64,000 bases of DNA from Terriglobus roseus. Its GTDB lineage: Bacteria > Acidobacteriota > Terriglobia > Terriglobales > Acidobacteriaceae. The stretch covers positions 4,402,001-4,466,000 of the forward strand of contig NZ_LT629690.1 in the NCBI RefSeq assembly GCF_900102185.1, written 5' to 3'. Positions 43,405 through 52,349 of this stretch are shown in pieces (position 1 is the first letter of the stretch; each line of letters starts with the position of its first letter). Under the pieces are notes generated by a model. That model was not told the DNA's origin. It saw only the letters and a list, made by a program, of their open reading frames with translations, and made no database searches. The translations under genes and the position numbers were made by a program.

Positions 43405-45618
43405 ATGGAAAGCACTGCAAAGCTGAAGTTTCTGGAAGACCGCTGGGACGACGCCGTTGCGTCAAAGCTCGATCCTGCGGAACTGCTCCGTTATCGCTCG
43501 AACCTGCTCGGCTCGGACCTGCGCCTGACCAACTTTGGCGGCGGCAACACCTCCTCGAAGCTCGACGAGATCGATCCGCTCACCGGCGATACGGTGAAGG
43601 TGTTGTGGGTCAAAGGTTCAGGCGGCGACTTGGGTTCCATCAAGCGCGCGGGCTTTGCCACGCTGTACCTCGACAAGCTGCTGGCGCTGGTCAAGCGCTA
43701 CCGCGGCGTGGAGCTTGAGGACGAGATGGTGGCCATGTACCCCCTCTGCACCTTCAACAACAATCCCACGCCTGCGTCCATTGACACTCCTCTGCACGGC
43801 TATCTGCCCTTCCCGCACGTTGACCATTTGCATCCTGACTGGGGTATTGCGCTGGCAGCATCCGCCAACGGCAAGGAAAAGATGGAGCAGTTCAACGCAG
43901 AGTTCGGCCACAAGATCGTATGGGTGCCATGGCAGCGCCCAGGCTTTGAACTGGGCATGATGCTGGTCAAGGCAGTCGCGGACAATCCCGGTTGTGACGG
44001 CATCGTTCTTGGCGGCCACGGTTTGTTCACGTGGGGCGAAACGCAGCGTGAAAGCTATCTGAACACGGTCACGATCATCGATCAGATCGGCCAGTTCATT
44101 GAAGCGCACAACCTGAAGAAGGGCGCACCGGCTTTCGGTGGAGCGAAGCACACGAACCATGCGGAACGTGAGGCTCTGGCAGCGCAGTTGATGCCGATTA
44201 TCCGTGGTGGTGTCTCGCAAAAGCAGCGCCTCATCGGCACCTTCAGCGACAAGGAAGACGTGCTGGAGTTTGTGAACTCCGAATTCGCAAAGAAGCTGGC
44301 GCACCTGGGTACCTCCTGCCCGGACCACTTCATCCGCACCAAGATTCGCCCCATGTACGTGGAGTGGGACGTGAAGGGTGGCGATGTGGAAGGTCTGAAG
44401 AAGGCCATCGCTTCCACGTTGGAAACGTATCGCAAGGAGTATGCGCAGTATTACTCCAACCACGCTCTGCCTGAGTCGCCCAAGATGCGCGACCCCAACC
44501 CGACGGTAGTCCTGGTCCCCGGCGTTGGCATGTTCAGCTTCGGCAAGAACAAGGCAGAGAGCCGCATTACGGGCGAGTTCTACACCAACGCCATTCACGT
44601 GATGGGCGGCGCCGGTCAACTGGGTGAAGGCAAGTGCCCGCCGGTGTTGCCGCAGTCCGGTCCTGCCGCGGACACGTCAGCCTTTGCCACGGAAGAGAAC
44701 TATGTTGCTCTGCCGCCCAGCGAGGCTTTCCGTATTGAATACTGGGCTCTCGAAGAGGCCAAGATTCAGCGTCAGCCACCTGAGAAGGAGCTGAGCCGTC
44801 GCATCGTGATGGTTGTCGGTGGAGCTTCGGGTATCGGTCGCGAAACGGTTCTGCTCGCAGCACAACGTGGAGCACACATCGTCGTTGCCGACCTGACTCA
44901 GGAAGGCGCGGACAAGGTCGCAGCAGAGGCGCAGGCCATCGGTGGCAAGGAAGCGGCCATCGGTGTCACCATCGACATCCGCAACCGCGAAAAGATCCGC
45001 GAGGCGCTGAATAAGGCGGTTGCAGCTTTCGGTGGTCTCGACATCCTGGTGAACACCGCGGCCATCTTCCCGTCGTCTCCTACGGGCGCCATCAGCGACG
45101 CGCAGTGGGGCACCACGTTGGAGATCAACGTGACAGCCAACTGGCTGTTGGGCGACGAAGCCAACAAGGTCTTCAAGGCGCAGGGCCTGCAAGGTTCGTC
45201 CATTGTGCTCACCAGCTCGGCCAACGCTGTGGTACCGAAGAAGGGAAGCGAGGTTTACGACATCTCCAAGGCGGCACTCAGCCATCTGGTGCGTGAACTG
45301 GCCATCACCTTCTCGCCCGATGTTCGCGTGAACGGCATCAGCCCGGCAACGGTTGTGAAGGGATCGACGATGTTCCCACGTGATCGTGTGAAGGCTTCGC
45401 TTGCCAAGTACAACATCGCGTTTGAAGAGAACGATAGCGATGATGACCTGCGTGACAAGCTGGCCGAGTTCTACGCACGCCGTACGCTGACGCATGTGCC
45501 CATTGATCCGAAGGACAACGCAGAAGCTATCCTCTTCATCGGTGGCCCCAAGGCTCCGGTGACCAGCGGCCATCTCATCCCTGTGGATGGGGGCCTGCCG
45601 GAAGCCTTCCTTCGTTAG
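43405..45618 (+). CDS. rhaEW: Bifunctional rhamnulose-1-phosphate aldolase / lactaldehyde dehydrogenase (RhaEW type)
   Basis: 737 residues from the ATG at 43405, preceded by GAGAAGGGA; the open frame begins at 43339. The N-terminal 430 residues are a class II aldolase (NFGGGNTSSKLDEID, DTPLHGYLPFPHVDHLHPD with zinc-type His residues, GGHGLFTWG). The C-terminal 260 residues are an SDR (VVGGASGIGRETVLLAAQRG, NTAAIFP, YDISKAALSHL). The fusion splits rhamnulose-1-phosphate into DHAP and L-lactaldehyde and oxidises the latter to L-lactate. No rhamnose isomerase lies in the window. Lactate would then feed LutABC. Confidence 0.95.
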   Translation: MESTAKLKFLEDRWDDAVASKLDPAELLRYRSNLLGSDLRLTNFGGGNTSSKLDEIDPLTGDTVKVLWVKGSGGDLGSIKRAGFATLYLDKLLALVKRYRGVELEDEMVAMYPLCTFNNNPTPASIDTPLHGYLPFPHVDHLHPDWGIALAASANGKEKMEQFNAEFGHKIVWVPWQRPGFELGMMLVKAVADNPGCDGIVLGGHGLFTWGETQRESYLNTVTIIDQIGQFIEAHNLKKGAPAFGGAKHTNHAEREALAAQLMPIIRGGVSQKQRLIGTFSDKEDVLEFVNSEFAKKLAHLGTSCPDHFIRTKIRPMYVEWDVKGGDVEGLKKAIASTLETYRKEYAQYYSNHALPESPKMRDPNPTVVLVPGVGMFSFGKNKAESRITGEFYTNAIHVMGGAGQLGEGKCPPVLPQSGPAADTSAFATEENYVALPPSEAFRIEYWALEEAKIQRQPPEKELSRRIVMVVGGASGIGRETVLLAAQRGAHIVVADLTQEGADKVAAEAQAIGGKEAAIGVTIDIRNREKIREALNKAVAAFGGLDILVNTAAIFPSSPTGAISDAQWGTTLEINVTANWLLGDEANKVFKAQGLQGSSIVLTSSANAVVPKKGSEVYDISKAALSHLVRELAITFSPDVRVNGISPATVVKGSTMFPRDRVKASLAKYNIAFEENDSDDDLRDKLAEFYARRTLTHVPIDPKDNAEAILFIGGPKAPVTSGHLIPVDGGLPEAFLR

Positions 45619-45636
45619 TTCGGAAACCTAACCAAT

Positions 45637-45669
45637 GCGAGGAGCGTGGCAAATGGCCACGCTCCTCGC
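45637..45669 (+). repeat. Perfect 14-bp hairpin between rhaEW and rhaB
   Basis: GCGAGGAGCGTGGC (45637-45650) and GCCACGCTCCTCGC (45656-45669) with a 5-nt loop. No U-run follows; it ends 13 nt before the rhaB ribosome site. It may adjust rhaB expression by transcript processing or stability. Confidence 0.65.
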
Positions 45670-45696
45670 GTCTGTCCCCTTATGGAGAAGCACCCA

Positions 45697-47115
45697 GTGA
45701 CACCTACCGACACACGCGCACTCGTTGCCATTGATCTTGGAGCGGAAAGCTGCCGCGTCTCGCTGCTGCGCTGGACGGCGAATGGCCCGCAGAGCACACT
45801 GGTGCATCGTTTCCTCAACAACGCTATGGAAACATCGGAAGGGCTTCGCTGGAACCTCACACAGATTGAAGCAGGCCTGGATGAAGGCCTGAAGAAGTGC
45901 GCGGAGATTGCCACGGAAGGCATTCGTTCTATCGCCGTCGATGGCTGGGCCGTGGACTATGCACGTCTTGATGAAAGTGGCGCGGCCATTGGCGATCCGT
46001 ACTGCTACCGCGATGTCCGCAACATTGCCAGCGAAGGTGCTGTTCACGAGATTCTTCCCGCATCGCAGATGCGCGTCCTTACTGCCATCGGCATCATGCG
46101 CATCAACACGCTTTACCAGCTTTACGCGGATAAGATGGCGGGTCTGCCGCAGACGCGTTGGCTGCATCTGCCCGAGTACATACTCCATCGTCTGGGCGGC
46201 CGGGCGGTAAGCGAGTACACCAACGCTACGCACACTCAGCTCATCGACCTGCATCGCGGCGAATGGGCCACGGGCATTTTTGAAAAGCTTGACCTCGATC
46301 CTGAGATGGCTTCGCCCATCGTGCCGCCGGGAACCATCGTAGGCAAACTTGCAGGGCCGCTCGCATTGGTGCCTGCATTCCGAGATACGCAACTCATTGC
46401 GCCCTGCTGCCACGACACTGCATCTGCCATCGCCGGCATTCCCGATGCGGCAGAGGATTGGGCTTACATCTCAAGCGGCACGTGGTCTCTCGTTGGAACG
46501 CTGCTGCATGAGCCAAATAACTCTCAGCCCGCGCGCGACGAGAACCTGACCAACTTTGGTGGCGCTGGTGGCCGCATTCTCTTCCACAAAAATGTCAATG
46601 GCATGTGGCTTCTACGCAACTGCCTGGACGCGTGGCGCGAGGCGGGCCGCGATTGGACATTCGAAGAACTCCTACCGCTAGCCGAAGCATTGGGGCGTCC
46701 GCAATACCTGATCAATGTCGATGCGCCAGATCTTCTGCTGCCTGGCGACATGCCTGCGCGCATCAATCGCCAGCTTGAAGAGAACGGCCGCCCCACGCTT
46801 TCGCCTTATCCCGAAGATGCACCGGGTATGACCGCGCTGATCCTGCACAGCCTCGCCTTCCGTTATGCAGAGGTGCTGGACGCCATCGCATCCATCACCG
46901 GCAAGAAGCTGAAGAAGGTCTACATTGTGGGCGGCGGCAGCCGCAACGAGGTGCTGAATCGGCTCACGGCACAGGCAACCGGATTGGAAGTTGTCCGCGG
47001 TGCTGTGGAGTCGTCCACACTGGGCAATTTCGCAGTGCAGATGGCCGCGTTGGAAAACTCCGCTGACGCACAGAGCATTGCGGAATGGGCTGCGACGCTG
47101 AGGACAGCCTTCTAA
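45697..47115 (+). CDS. rhaB: Rhamnulokinase
   Basis: 472 residues from the GTG at 45697 (GGAGAAG 7 nt upstream); an ATG at 45682 lacks a ribosome site. The protein is a FGGY-family kinase of normal rhamnulokinase length: N-terminal ALVAIDLGAESCRVSLLRW phosphate-1 motif, SIAVDGWAVDYARLDESG, CCHDTASAIAGIP, YISSGTWSLVGTLL and the C-terminal adenosine motif VYIVGGGSRNEVLNRLTA. It phosphorylates L-rhamnulose at O1, feeding RhaEW. Confidence 0.95.
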   Translation: MTPTDTRALVAIDLGAESCRVSLLRWTANGPQSTLVHRFLNNAMETSEGLRWNLTQIEAGLDEGLKKCAEIATEGIRSIAVDGWAVDYARLDESGAAIGDPYCYRDVRNIASEGAVHEILPASQMRVLTAIGIMRINTLYQLYADKMAGLPQTRWLHLPEYILHRLGGRAVSEYTNATHTQLIDLHRGEWATGIFEKLDLDPEMASPIVPPGTIVGKLAGPLALVPAFRDTQLIAPCCHDTASAIAGIPDAAEDWAYISSGTWSLVGTLLHEPNNSQPARDENLTNFGGAGGRILFHKNVNGMWLLRNCLDAWREAGRDWTFEELLPLAEALGRPQYLINVDAPDLLLPGDMPARINRQLEENGRPTLSPYPEDAPGMTALILHSLAFRYAEVLDAIASITGKKLKKVYIVGGGSRNEVLNRLTAQATGLEVVRGAVESSTLGNFAVQMAALENSADAQSIAEWAATLRTAF

Positions 47116-47209
47116 AAGCGAAACAAATGAGGGGCGAACGCTATGTTCGCTCTTCTTTCGAGCAGCAAATGTGGCTTTCGTGCTCTAAGACGCTACAATT
47201 CCCTTTTGA

Positions 47210-48274
47210 ATGGCACCTACGCAAAAAGAGCTGGCCAAGCTGGCAGGCGTCTCCGCCGGAACGGTTTCGAATGTTGTCAACGGTGTCCCCGGTGTCAGTG
47301 AAGCAGCGCGCCAACGCGTGCTTGCAGCCATCCGCGAGCTCAACTACCAGCCGAACCTGATCGCACGCAGCCTCCGCACCAATCGCACGCATACCCTCGG
47401 CATTGTTGTGCCGGACATCACCGTGCCGTTCTATCCGCACATCATTCGCGGTGCCGAATCCGCCGCGCGTGAAGCGGGCTACTTCCTGATGGTGCTCGAT
47501 AGCGAAAACGATCACGAGCGCGAAAGCGCCATGCTGGAGTTGCTGCGCTCACAGCGCAGTGAAGGAACGTTGCTTGTGGCTGCGGGTGGACATGGATGGT
47601 CAAAGGAACAGGCAGCGTCTGTCACCGCACAGGCGCCGCTCGTCTGCCTTGATCGTCTCCCCGAAGGTCTGGCTGTGGACTCGGTCTGCGTGGACGACGC
47701 ACGCGCGGCCGCCATGGCTGTCTCACATCTGGTGGAACGCGGCCATCGCGAGATCGCCGTCATCACCGGCCCGCCGACACTGCGCAACGAACAGGCGCGC
47801 CTTCGCGGCTACCGTACCGCCATGCAGCACCACGGTCTGCAGGTGCGCGAACGTCTCGTTTGGCAGGCGGGTTTCCAGCAAGGGGAAATTGCACGCGTCT
47901 GCCAGGAGGGGCTTCTTGGATCGCGCGAACGTCCCACGGCGATCTTCGCCACCAACGGCGTCACCGGGCTGGGCATGTTGAAGGCGCTGTATGCGCTTGG
48001 CCTGGAAACTCCGCGTGATGTGGCAGTGGTTTGTTTTGATGAGCTCAACGGCGAAGACTTTTTCCGTCCGGGCATCACGACGGTTGTTCAGCCTGCGGCA
48101 GATATCGGCGCGCGAGCTGTACAGGTTCTTTTACGCCGTATTCGCAACAGCGGCGAGACGCCACTGCCGCTTGAGACGGTCCGCCTGCCTGCAACGCTTG
48201 TGGTGCGAGAATCCAGCAGTGAACCGCATGCAGCGCGCGGAACGGCGCGTCCCCGCATCAAAAAGCGCGGATAA
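47210..48274 (+). CDS. LacI-family transcriptional regulator, probable rhamnose regulator
   Basis: 354 residues. The N-terminal helix-turn-helix TQKELAKLAGVSAGTVSNVV (residues 4-23) and hinge helix NYQPNLIARSLRT are standard. A periplasmic-binding-protein-like effector domain follows (LGIVVPDITVPFYPHIIRGAE, DDARAAAMAVSHLVERGH, PTAIFATNGVTGLGMLKAL). The C-terminus ends in a basic tail. It lies 94 bp downstream of rhaB on the same strand. LacI proteins bind CG-centred palindromes, and three such sites precede rhaEW, lutA and the TonB receptor; this is the best candidate for the protein that reads them. Confidence 0.93.
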   Translation: MAPTQKELAKLAGVSAGTVSNVVNGVPGVSEAARQRVLAAIRELNYQPNLIARSLRTNRTHTLGIVVPDITVPFYPHIIRGAESAAREAGYFLMVLDSENDHERESAMLELLRSQRSEGTLLVAAGGHGWSKEQAASVTAQAPLVCLDRLPEGLAVDSVCVDDARAAAMAVSHLVERGHREIAVITGPPTLRNEQARLRGYRTAMQHHGLQVRERLVWQAGFQQGEIARVCQEGLLGSRERPTAIFATNGVTGLGMLKALYALGLETPRDVAVVCFDELNGEDFFRPGITTVVQPAADIGARAVQVLLRRIRNSGETPLPLETVRLPATLVVRESSSEPHAARGTARPRIKKRG

Positions 48275-48326
48275 AACGCGATACACTGGACGCGTCGGAA
48301 TAACCGCTGCAATTCAACTGTGAGTT

Positions 48327-48348
48327 TTCCGCCTGCTATCAGGCGGAA
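48327..48348. other. Hairpin in the gap between the LacI gene and the cytochrome gene
   Basis: TTCCGCCTG/CAGGCGGAA (48327-48348) with a 4-nt loop. No U-run follows on the plus strand; a weak terminator or leader structure. Confidence 0.4.
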
Positions 48349-48446
48349 GCATAGGTGCATTGCCGCTTGGCCCGCTGACCGCAACGCACGACCGCGCCCC
48401 GGGTCTTCATTGTTTGTAATTTCTTTTTACGGGTGACAGAGAACAC

Positions 48447-48980
48447 ATGAAGCATGTAAAGCCGGTACTTCTTAGCTTGACGTTTGGCCTTCCGCTGCTG
48501 GTCTGGGGCGTTTCCCTGGGCAGCGCCGTCTCCGCTCAGTCGGCTGCGGACCAGATGCCCGCCGGCCCCGGCAAAGACATCACCGTGGCCACCTGCACCA
48601 AGTGTCACTCCATCACCAACATCACTGGCCAGCACAAGGACCGTGATGGATGGACGGCGACCATCACCAAGATGGTGGGTTATGGCGCTACTGGCTCCGA
48701 TGAAGATTTCCAGGCCATTCTGGACTACGTCACGAAGAACTACGGTCTGGACAGCGCTGGCGCAGCCGCACCTGCTGCCGCTGCAGCACACAAGATTGCA
48801 GTGAACACAGAACCTGCAGCCCAGCTCGTTACGGATCTGGGACTGACCGACGACGAGTCGAAGGCACTGGTGGCCTACCGCGATAAGAACGGCAACTTCA
48901 AGACCATCGATGACCTTAAGAAAGTACCGGGCATTGATGCCACGAAGTTCGACGCACACGCTGCCGATCTGCAGTTCTAA
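48447..48980 (+). CDS. Exported c-type cytochrome fused to a helix-hairpin-helix domain
   Basis: 177 residues. A signal peptide (about residues 1-31) precedes a small cytochrome c domain with one haem site, CTKCH (residues 50-54), and a likely Met axial ligand in ITKMVGYGA. After an Ala-rich linker (SAGAAAPAAAAAHK), residues about 113-177 form a ComEA-like HhH domain with VNTEPAAQLVTDLGL and FKTIDDLKKVPGI. HhH domains usually bind DNA without sequence preference. The pairing with haem is unusual and the function unknown. Followed by a strong terminator. Confidence 0.85.
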   Translation: MKHVKPVLLSLTFGLPLLVWGVSLGSAVSAQSAADQMPAGPGKDITVATCTKCHSITNITGQHKDRDGWTATITKMVGYGATGSDEDFQAILDYVTKNYGLDSAGAAAPAAAAAHKIAVNTEPAAQLVTDLGLTDDESKALVAYRDKNGNFKTIDDLKKVPGIDATKFDAHAADLQF

Positions 48981-48995
48981 TCAAGACAAGCGAGT

Positions 48996-49027
48996 AAAAA
49001 AGGCTCGGCATATGCCGAGCCTTTTTA
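48996..49027. terminator. Bidirectional terminator between the cytochrome and PpiC genes
   Basis: AAAAAAGGCTCGGCA/TATGCCGAGCCTTTTT forms a 9-10 bp GC-rich stem with A-run before and T-run after, ideal for both convergent genes. Confidence 0.93.
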
Positions 49028-49048
49028 TATGGATTGAAACCGCAATCT

Positions 49049-50125
49049 CTAAGCGCCTGAACCCGCCTTGAAGATGTCTTCCGCGTAGTAGTTTTCCACC
49101 TTGGCCTGATCACGCAGCATTTCAATGTAAGCGCTGCGCAGGAGCTGGCTGCGAGTGTTACGAATCTGATCGCGGATGCTCTGCTGAACTGCCGGATTAT
49201 TCAGATCGCGCTGTCCTGCGGCCTCGCGGCTTACCAGGTGGATGATCGAGTAGCCAACAGGCTGCTTTGATCCCGGAGGCGTGATCGTGATGATGGCCGT
49301 GTTCTCGCCCGCTTTCAGCTTGCTCACCGCATCCCACACCTGCGTGTCCTGTCGCAGTTGCGATTCAGAGATAAAGCCCATGTCGCCGCCGTTGGAAGCG
49401 GTCTGAGGATCTTCGGAGTAGTTCGCGGCCAGCGCGCTGAAATCTGCGCCGCTGTCTAACTGTGCCTTCAGCGTGGCGATCTTTTTGCGAGCATCGGTGT
49501 CGTTGCCCGCCTTGCTGCCCTGCAGATTCGTTCCGCCCGCCTGCTGCGATGGCTGGTTCGTCACCACAATCTGGGCAAGGTGGATCTTGTTCTCAATCAG
49601 GTTGAAATCAGCCTTGTGCGCGTTGTAGAAGTTGGAGACTTCGCCATCGGTCACGTTGATTTTGCTGTTGATCTCTTTGTTAAACAGCTTTTCCAGCGTA
49701 ATGGACTTGCGCAGGTCACGACGTACTTCGTCCAGCGACCGTCCACTTTCCTTGAGCATCTGGTTGAACTGCTCTTCGGTGTAGTGGCTCTTCATCTCCG
49801 TCAACTTGGCGTCCACTTCTTCATTGGTGGCCGTCAGGTTCATCTTGGCAGCGCGCTGCTCAGTAATCTCCGCGTCGATGAGCGTGCGGAGAATGGTCAG
49901 CTTGTCGCTCTTGGCCTGTTCTTCCGTGATGGGCTGTTGATCCTGCTTGCCGCGCTCCTGATCGTCGTAGGTGCGGTCCAGCTCAGAACGCATGATGGCG
50001 TGGCCATTCACGCTGGCGACCACGTCCGCTCCGTGTTCCTTCTTGCACCCTACGGTGGCGACAACGGTGAAAAGACTGAGGGCAGAAAACACCCAGGTGG
50101 CGCGATGTGCGGTCTTTAGAAGCAT
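49049..50125 (-). CDS. Lipoprotein peptidyl-prolyl isomerase (PpiC/SurA-like)
   Basis: The ATG at 50125 (358 aa) places a normal lipoprotein signal at the start, with the lipobox ending in VATVGC; the ATG at 50197 overlaps the dsbA-like stop (TAATG) and would give 382 aa. A SurA_N-like helical domain (about 30-190) precedes a parvulin domain (about 200-320: LAQIVVTNQ, ADFSALAANYSEDPQTASNGGDMGF). It should act on outer-membrane or secreted proteins in the periplasm. Linked to the DsbA-like gene by translational coupling or near-coupling, a sensible periplasmic folding pair. Confidence 0.9.
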   Translation of the reverse strand: MLLKTAHRATWVFSALSLFTVVATVGCKKEHGADVVASVNGHAIMRSELDRTYDDQERGKQDQQPITEEQAKSDKLTILRTLIDAEITEQRAAKMNLTATNEEVDAKLTEMKSHYTEEQFNQMLKESGRSLDEVRRDLRKSITLEKLFNKEINSKINVTDGEVSNFYNAHKADFNLIENKIHLAQIVVTNQPSQQAGGTNLQGSKAGNDTDARKKIATLKAQLDSGADFSALAANYSEDPQTASNGGDMGFISESQLRQDTQVWDAVSKLKAGENTAIITITPPGSKQPVGYSIIHLVSREAAGQRDLNNPAVQQSIRDQIRNTRSQLLRSAYIEMLRDQAKVENYYAEDIFKAGSGA

Positions 50126-50196
50126 CCGGTGCAATGGTAACGCCTTCGCGCCCGGAGCGCACGGTTGCGGCAGAAGCTGTGCAGATTCACGAAACA

Positions 50197-51204
50197 TTAT
50201 TTAGCCGCCGGAGTTTCGGTGGAAGCCGCGGGAGCGTCCAGCGAGGGCAGCGGAACTGCGGGTGGAGGTGTGACTCCCTGTGCCAGCAGGGCGTCATCAA
50301 CGGCACGATAAACAAACTCGATCGGCACGGCGCCGGTAATCATTTCGCCATTGATGAACAGCGCGGGAACACCGTTAACGTTCAGCCCCTCGCCTTCTTT
50401 CATATAGGCCTTGACGCCGGTTTCATCCTGCTTGTCCACGCAGGCATTCAGGCGCTTCATGTCCAGCTTCTGCTTCGTGCCTTCATCCAGCGCAGCGCGG
50501 TCCAGCTGCTTCAACGCCACGGGCAGGGTCTTATTGTTGTCCTTGTCTTTCGCGTCTGGATCAATGCCTACGGTATCCAGGTGGCTGTGCATGTAATCCA
50601 CGTAGTTCCAGTAGGCCTTGGGACTCTGGTCTGCCAGACAGTCGGCGTTTACCGCTGCGTGCAGTCCCCAGGGATGAATCTGGGTCAGAGGGAAGTCCTT
50701 GTACACAATGCGGACATTGTCGCCATATCGGTTCGTGATCGCCGGGAACATCTGCGCATGCATACGGGCGCAGTATGGGCATTCCAGGTCGTCATACACC
50801 ACGATTTTGACGGGAGCCTTCTCGCTGCCGCCGCGCGAGGGGCGTCCCGCATCGCTGGTGATAGTCGAAGGATCCTTGGACAGATCGAAGGTGTTCATCT
50901 GCGCCAGCGACTGGTTGTCCTTGCTGATGAGGAAGGCCATCGGCTTCAGGGGCTTGCCATATTCGCCAATCGAGACGGTGATCTGGTCATAGCCCGTAAC
51001 GGGGCTGGGGCGGCGGTCACCCACCTTCACGTCATAAGTGAACGGCAACTGGGCCTTCGTGCGGATCAGTAGTGCGACGCGGCGCGTTAGTTCCGGCGAC
51101 ATCTTCATAGCGTCCGCGCCAGCCTGGGCACGGCAACCGCTGCTAAGGATAGTGCTGGCAGCCAGCAGAAGAAGTGCAGAAAAACGCGCGGTGCGAGGGA
51201 ACAT
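50197..51204 (-). CDS. DsbA-family thiol oxidoreductase lipoprotein
   Basis: 335 residues from the ATG at 51204 (AAAGG 6 nt upstream; an ATG at 51210 is also in frame). The signal peptide ends in the lipobox ILSSGC. A poorly conserved N-terminal domain is followed by a thioredoxin-like fold with the active site CPYC (about residues 142-145) and the cis-Pro region NVNGVPALFINGEMITG. An inserted helical region separates them, as in DsbA/FrnE-like proteins. The Pro/Ala-rich tail ends at the stop shared with the PpiC-like gene. Confidence 0.88.
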   Translation of the reverse strand: MFPRTARFSALLLLAASTILSSGCRAQAGADAMKMSPELTRRVALLIRTKAQLPFTYDVKVGDRRPSPVTGYDQITVSIGEYGKPLKPMAFLISKDNQSLAQMNTFDLSKDPSTITSDAGRPSRGGSEKAPVKIVVYDDLECPYCARMHAQMFPAITNRYGDNVRIVYKDFPLTQIHPWGLHAAVNADCLADQSPKAYWNYVDYMHSHLDTVGIDPDAKDKDNNKTLPVALKQLDRAALDEGTKQKLDMKRLNACVDKQDETGVKAYMKEGEGLNVNGVPALFINGEMITGAVPIEFVYRAVDDALLAQGVTPPPAVPLPSLDAPAASTETPAAK

Positions 51205-51308
51205 CGACATCCTTTGATTATCTCAGGCTTGTTAGACGGCTCACTTTTCACAAGGGCACAACCACAGGATGGTAGCCTAAGGCGAAAGATTGGAGTCCCC
51301 ACGCCATC

Positions 51309-52349
51309 ATGAATGACGCCTTGAAACCGACTGTGTCTCTGGGAGAGCGCGTTCGCGCTCACATCGCCATTGCGCGGTTAGATCACTCCATCAAAAACCT
51401 GTTTGTCCTGCCGGGCGTGATCGTCCCACTCAGTGCTTACCCCGCGCTGCTGGATCGCTCCCTAATTGTTCGGCTAATTCTGGCGTTCTTTTCCATCACA
51501 TTGGTGGCGTGCAGCAACTATGTCATCAATGAAGTGCTGGACGCGCCTTTCGATCGTTTGCACCCAACTAAGAAGAACCGTCCGGCAGCGCGCGGCCTGG
51601 TGAACATCCCCGTGGCCTATATACAGTGGCTCTGCATGATGCTTGTAGGCTTGGCCATTGGCTGGTTCTTCATCGGGAAAATGTTCACTCTTGTAGCCCT
51701 GATCCTCTGGATCATGGGCTGCCTGTACAACTTCCCGCCGGTTCGCACCAAAGACAAGCCTTACGTGGACGTGCTGACTGAGTCGGTCAACAACCCGTTG
51801 CGCATGTTGTTGGGTTGGTATGCCGTAACGGCAGTGCTGGTGCCGCCGGTTTCCCTGCTCGTTGCGTATTGGATGATCGGCTGCTACTTCATGGCGCTGA
51901 AGCGCTTCAGTGAGCTGAATGAGATTGGCGACCGCGCCGTCGCGGGCTCGTATCGTAAGAGCTTCCAGCACTACACCCCGGAACGCTTGCTGGTGTCGGT
52001 CCTGTTCTACGCTTCCACGGCCATGCTCTTTTTGGGCGCATTCATCATCCGTTACCGCATGGAATTGATTCTCGGCTTCCCGCTGGTGGCCTTCACCATG
52101 GCCATCTATCTGCAGATTGCGTTCAAACCGCAATCCGCTGTGCAGAATCCGGAAAAGCTTTATCGTGAACCGCTGCTGATGGCTTCGTTCGTTGCCACGT
52201 CGCTGGTAATGGCGATTCTGCTCTTCATCCGCCTGCCGCGGCTTGAGGAATTCTTCAATCCCACGCTTCCCTCTTCGCCTGCGGTGACCGCACCCGTTCC
52301 TCAGGCGCAGTTGCGAAATGATATGGGCTTCATCGGCGAGGTGGCATGA
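51309..52349 (+). CDS. UbiA-family prenyltransferase, decaprenyl-phosphate phosphoribosyltransferase-like
   Basis: 346 residues, about nine membrane helices. The first Asp-rich motif, NYVINEVLDAPFDRLHPTKKNRP in two parts (NYVINEVLDAPFD and RLHPTKKNRPAARG), resembles that of Rv3806c, which attaches ribose-5-phosphate to decaprenyl phosphate; the HPTK-x2-RP part is typical of that branch. YNFPPVRTKDKPYVDVLTES follows. It overlaps the next GT-C gene by 4 bp, so a lipid-linked sugar made here may feed the two glycosyltransferases downstream. Confidence 0.82.
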   Translation: MNDALKPTVSLGERVRAHIAIARLDHSIKNLFVLPGVIVPLSAYPALLDRSLIVRLILAFFSITLVACSNYVINEVLDAPFDRLHPTKKNRPAARGLVNIPVAYIQWLCMMLVGLAIGWFFIGKMFTLVALILWIMGCLYNFPPVRTKDKPYVDVLTESVNNPLRMLLGWYAVTAVLVPPVSLLVAYWMIGCYFMALKRFSELNEIGDRAVAGSYRKSFQHYTPERLLVSVLFYASTAMLFLGAFIIRYRMELILGFPLVAFTMAIYLQIAFKPQSAVQNPEKLYREPLLMASFVATSLVMAILLFIRLPRLEEFFNPTLPSSPAVTAPVPQAQLRNDMGFIGEVA

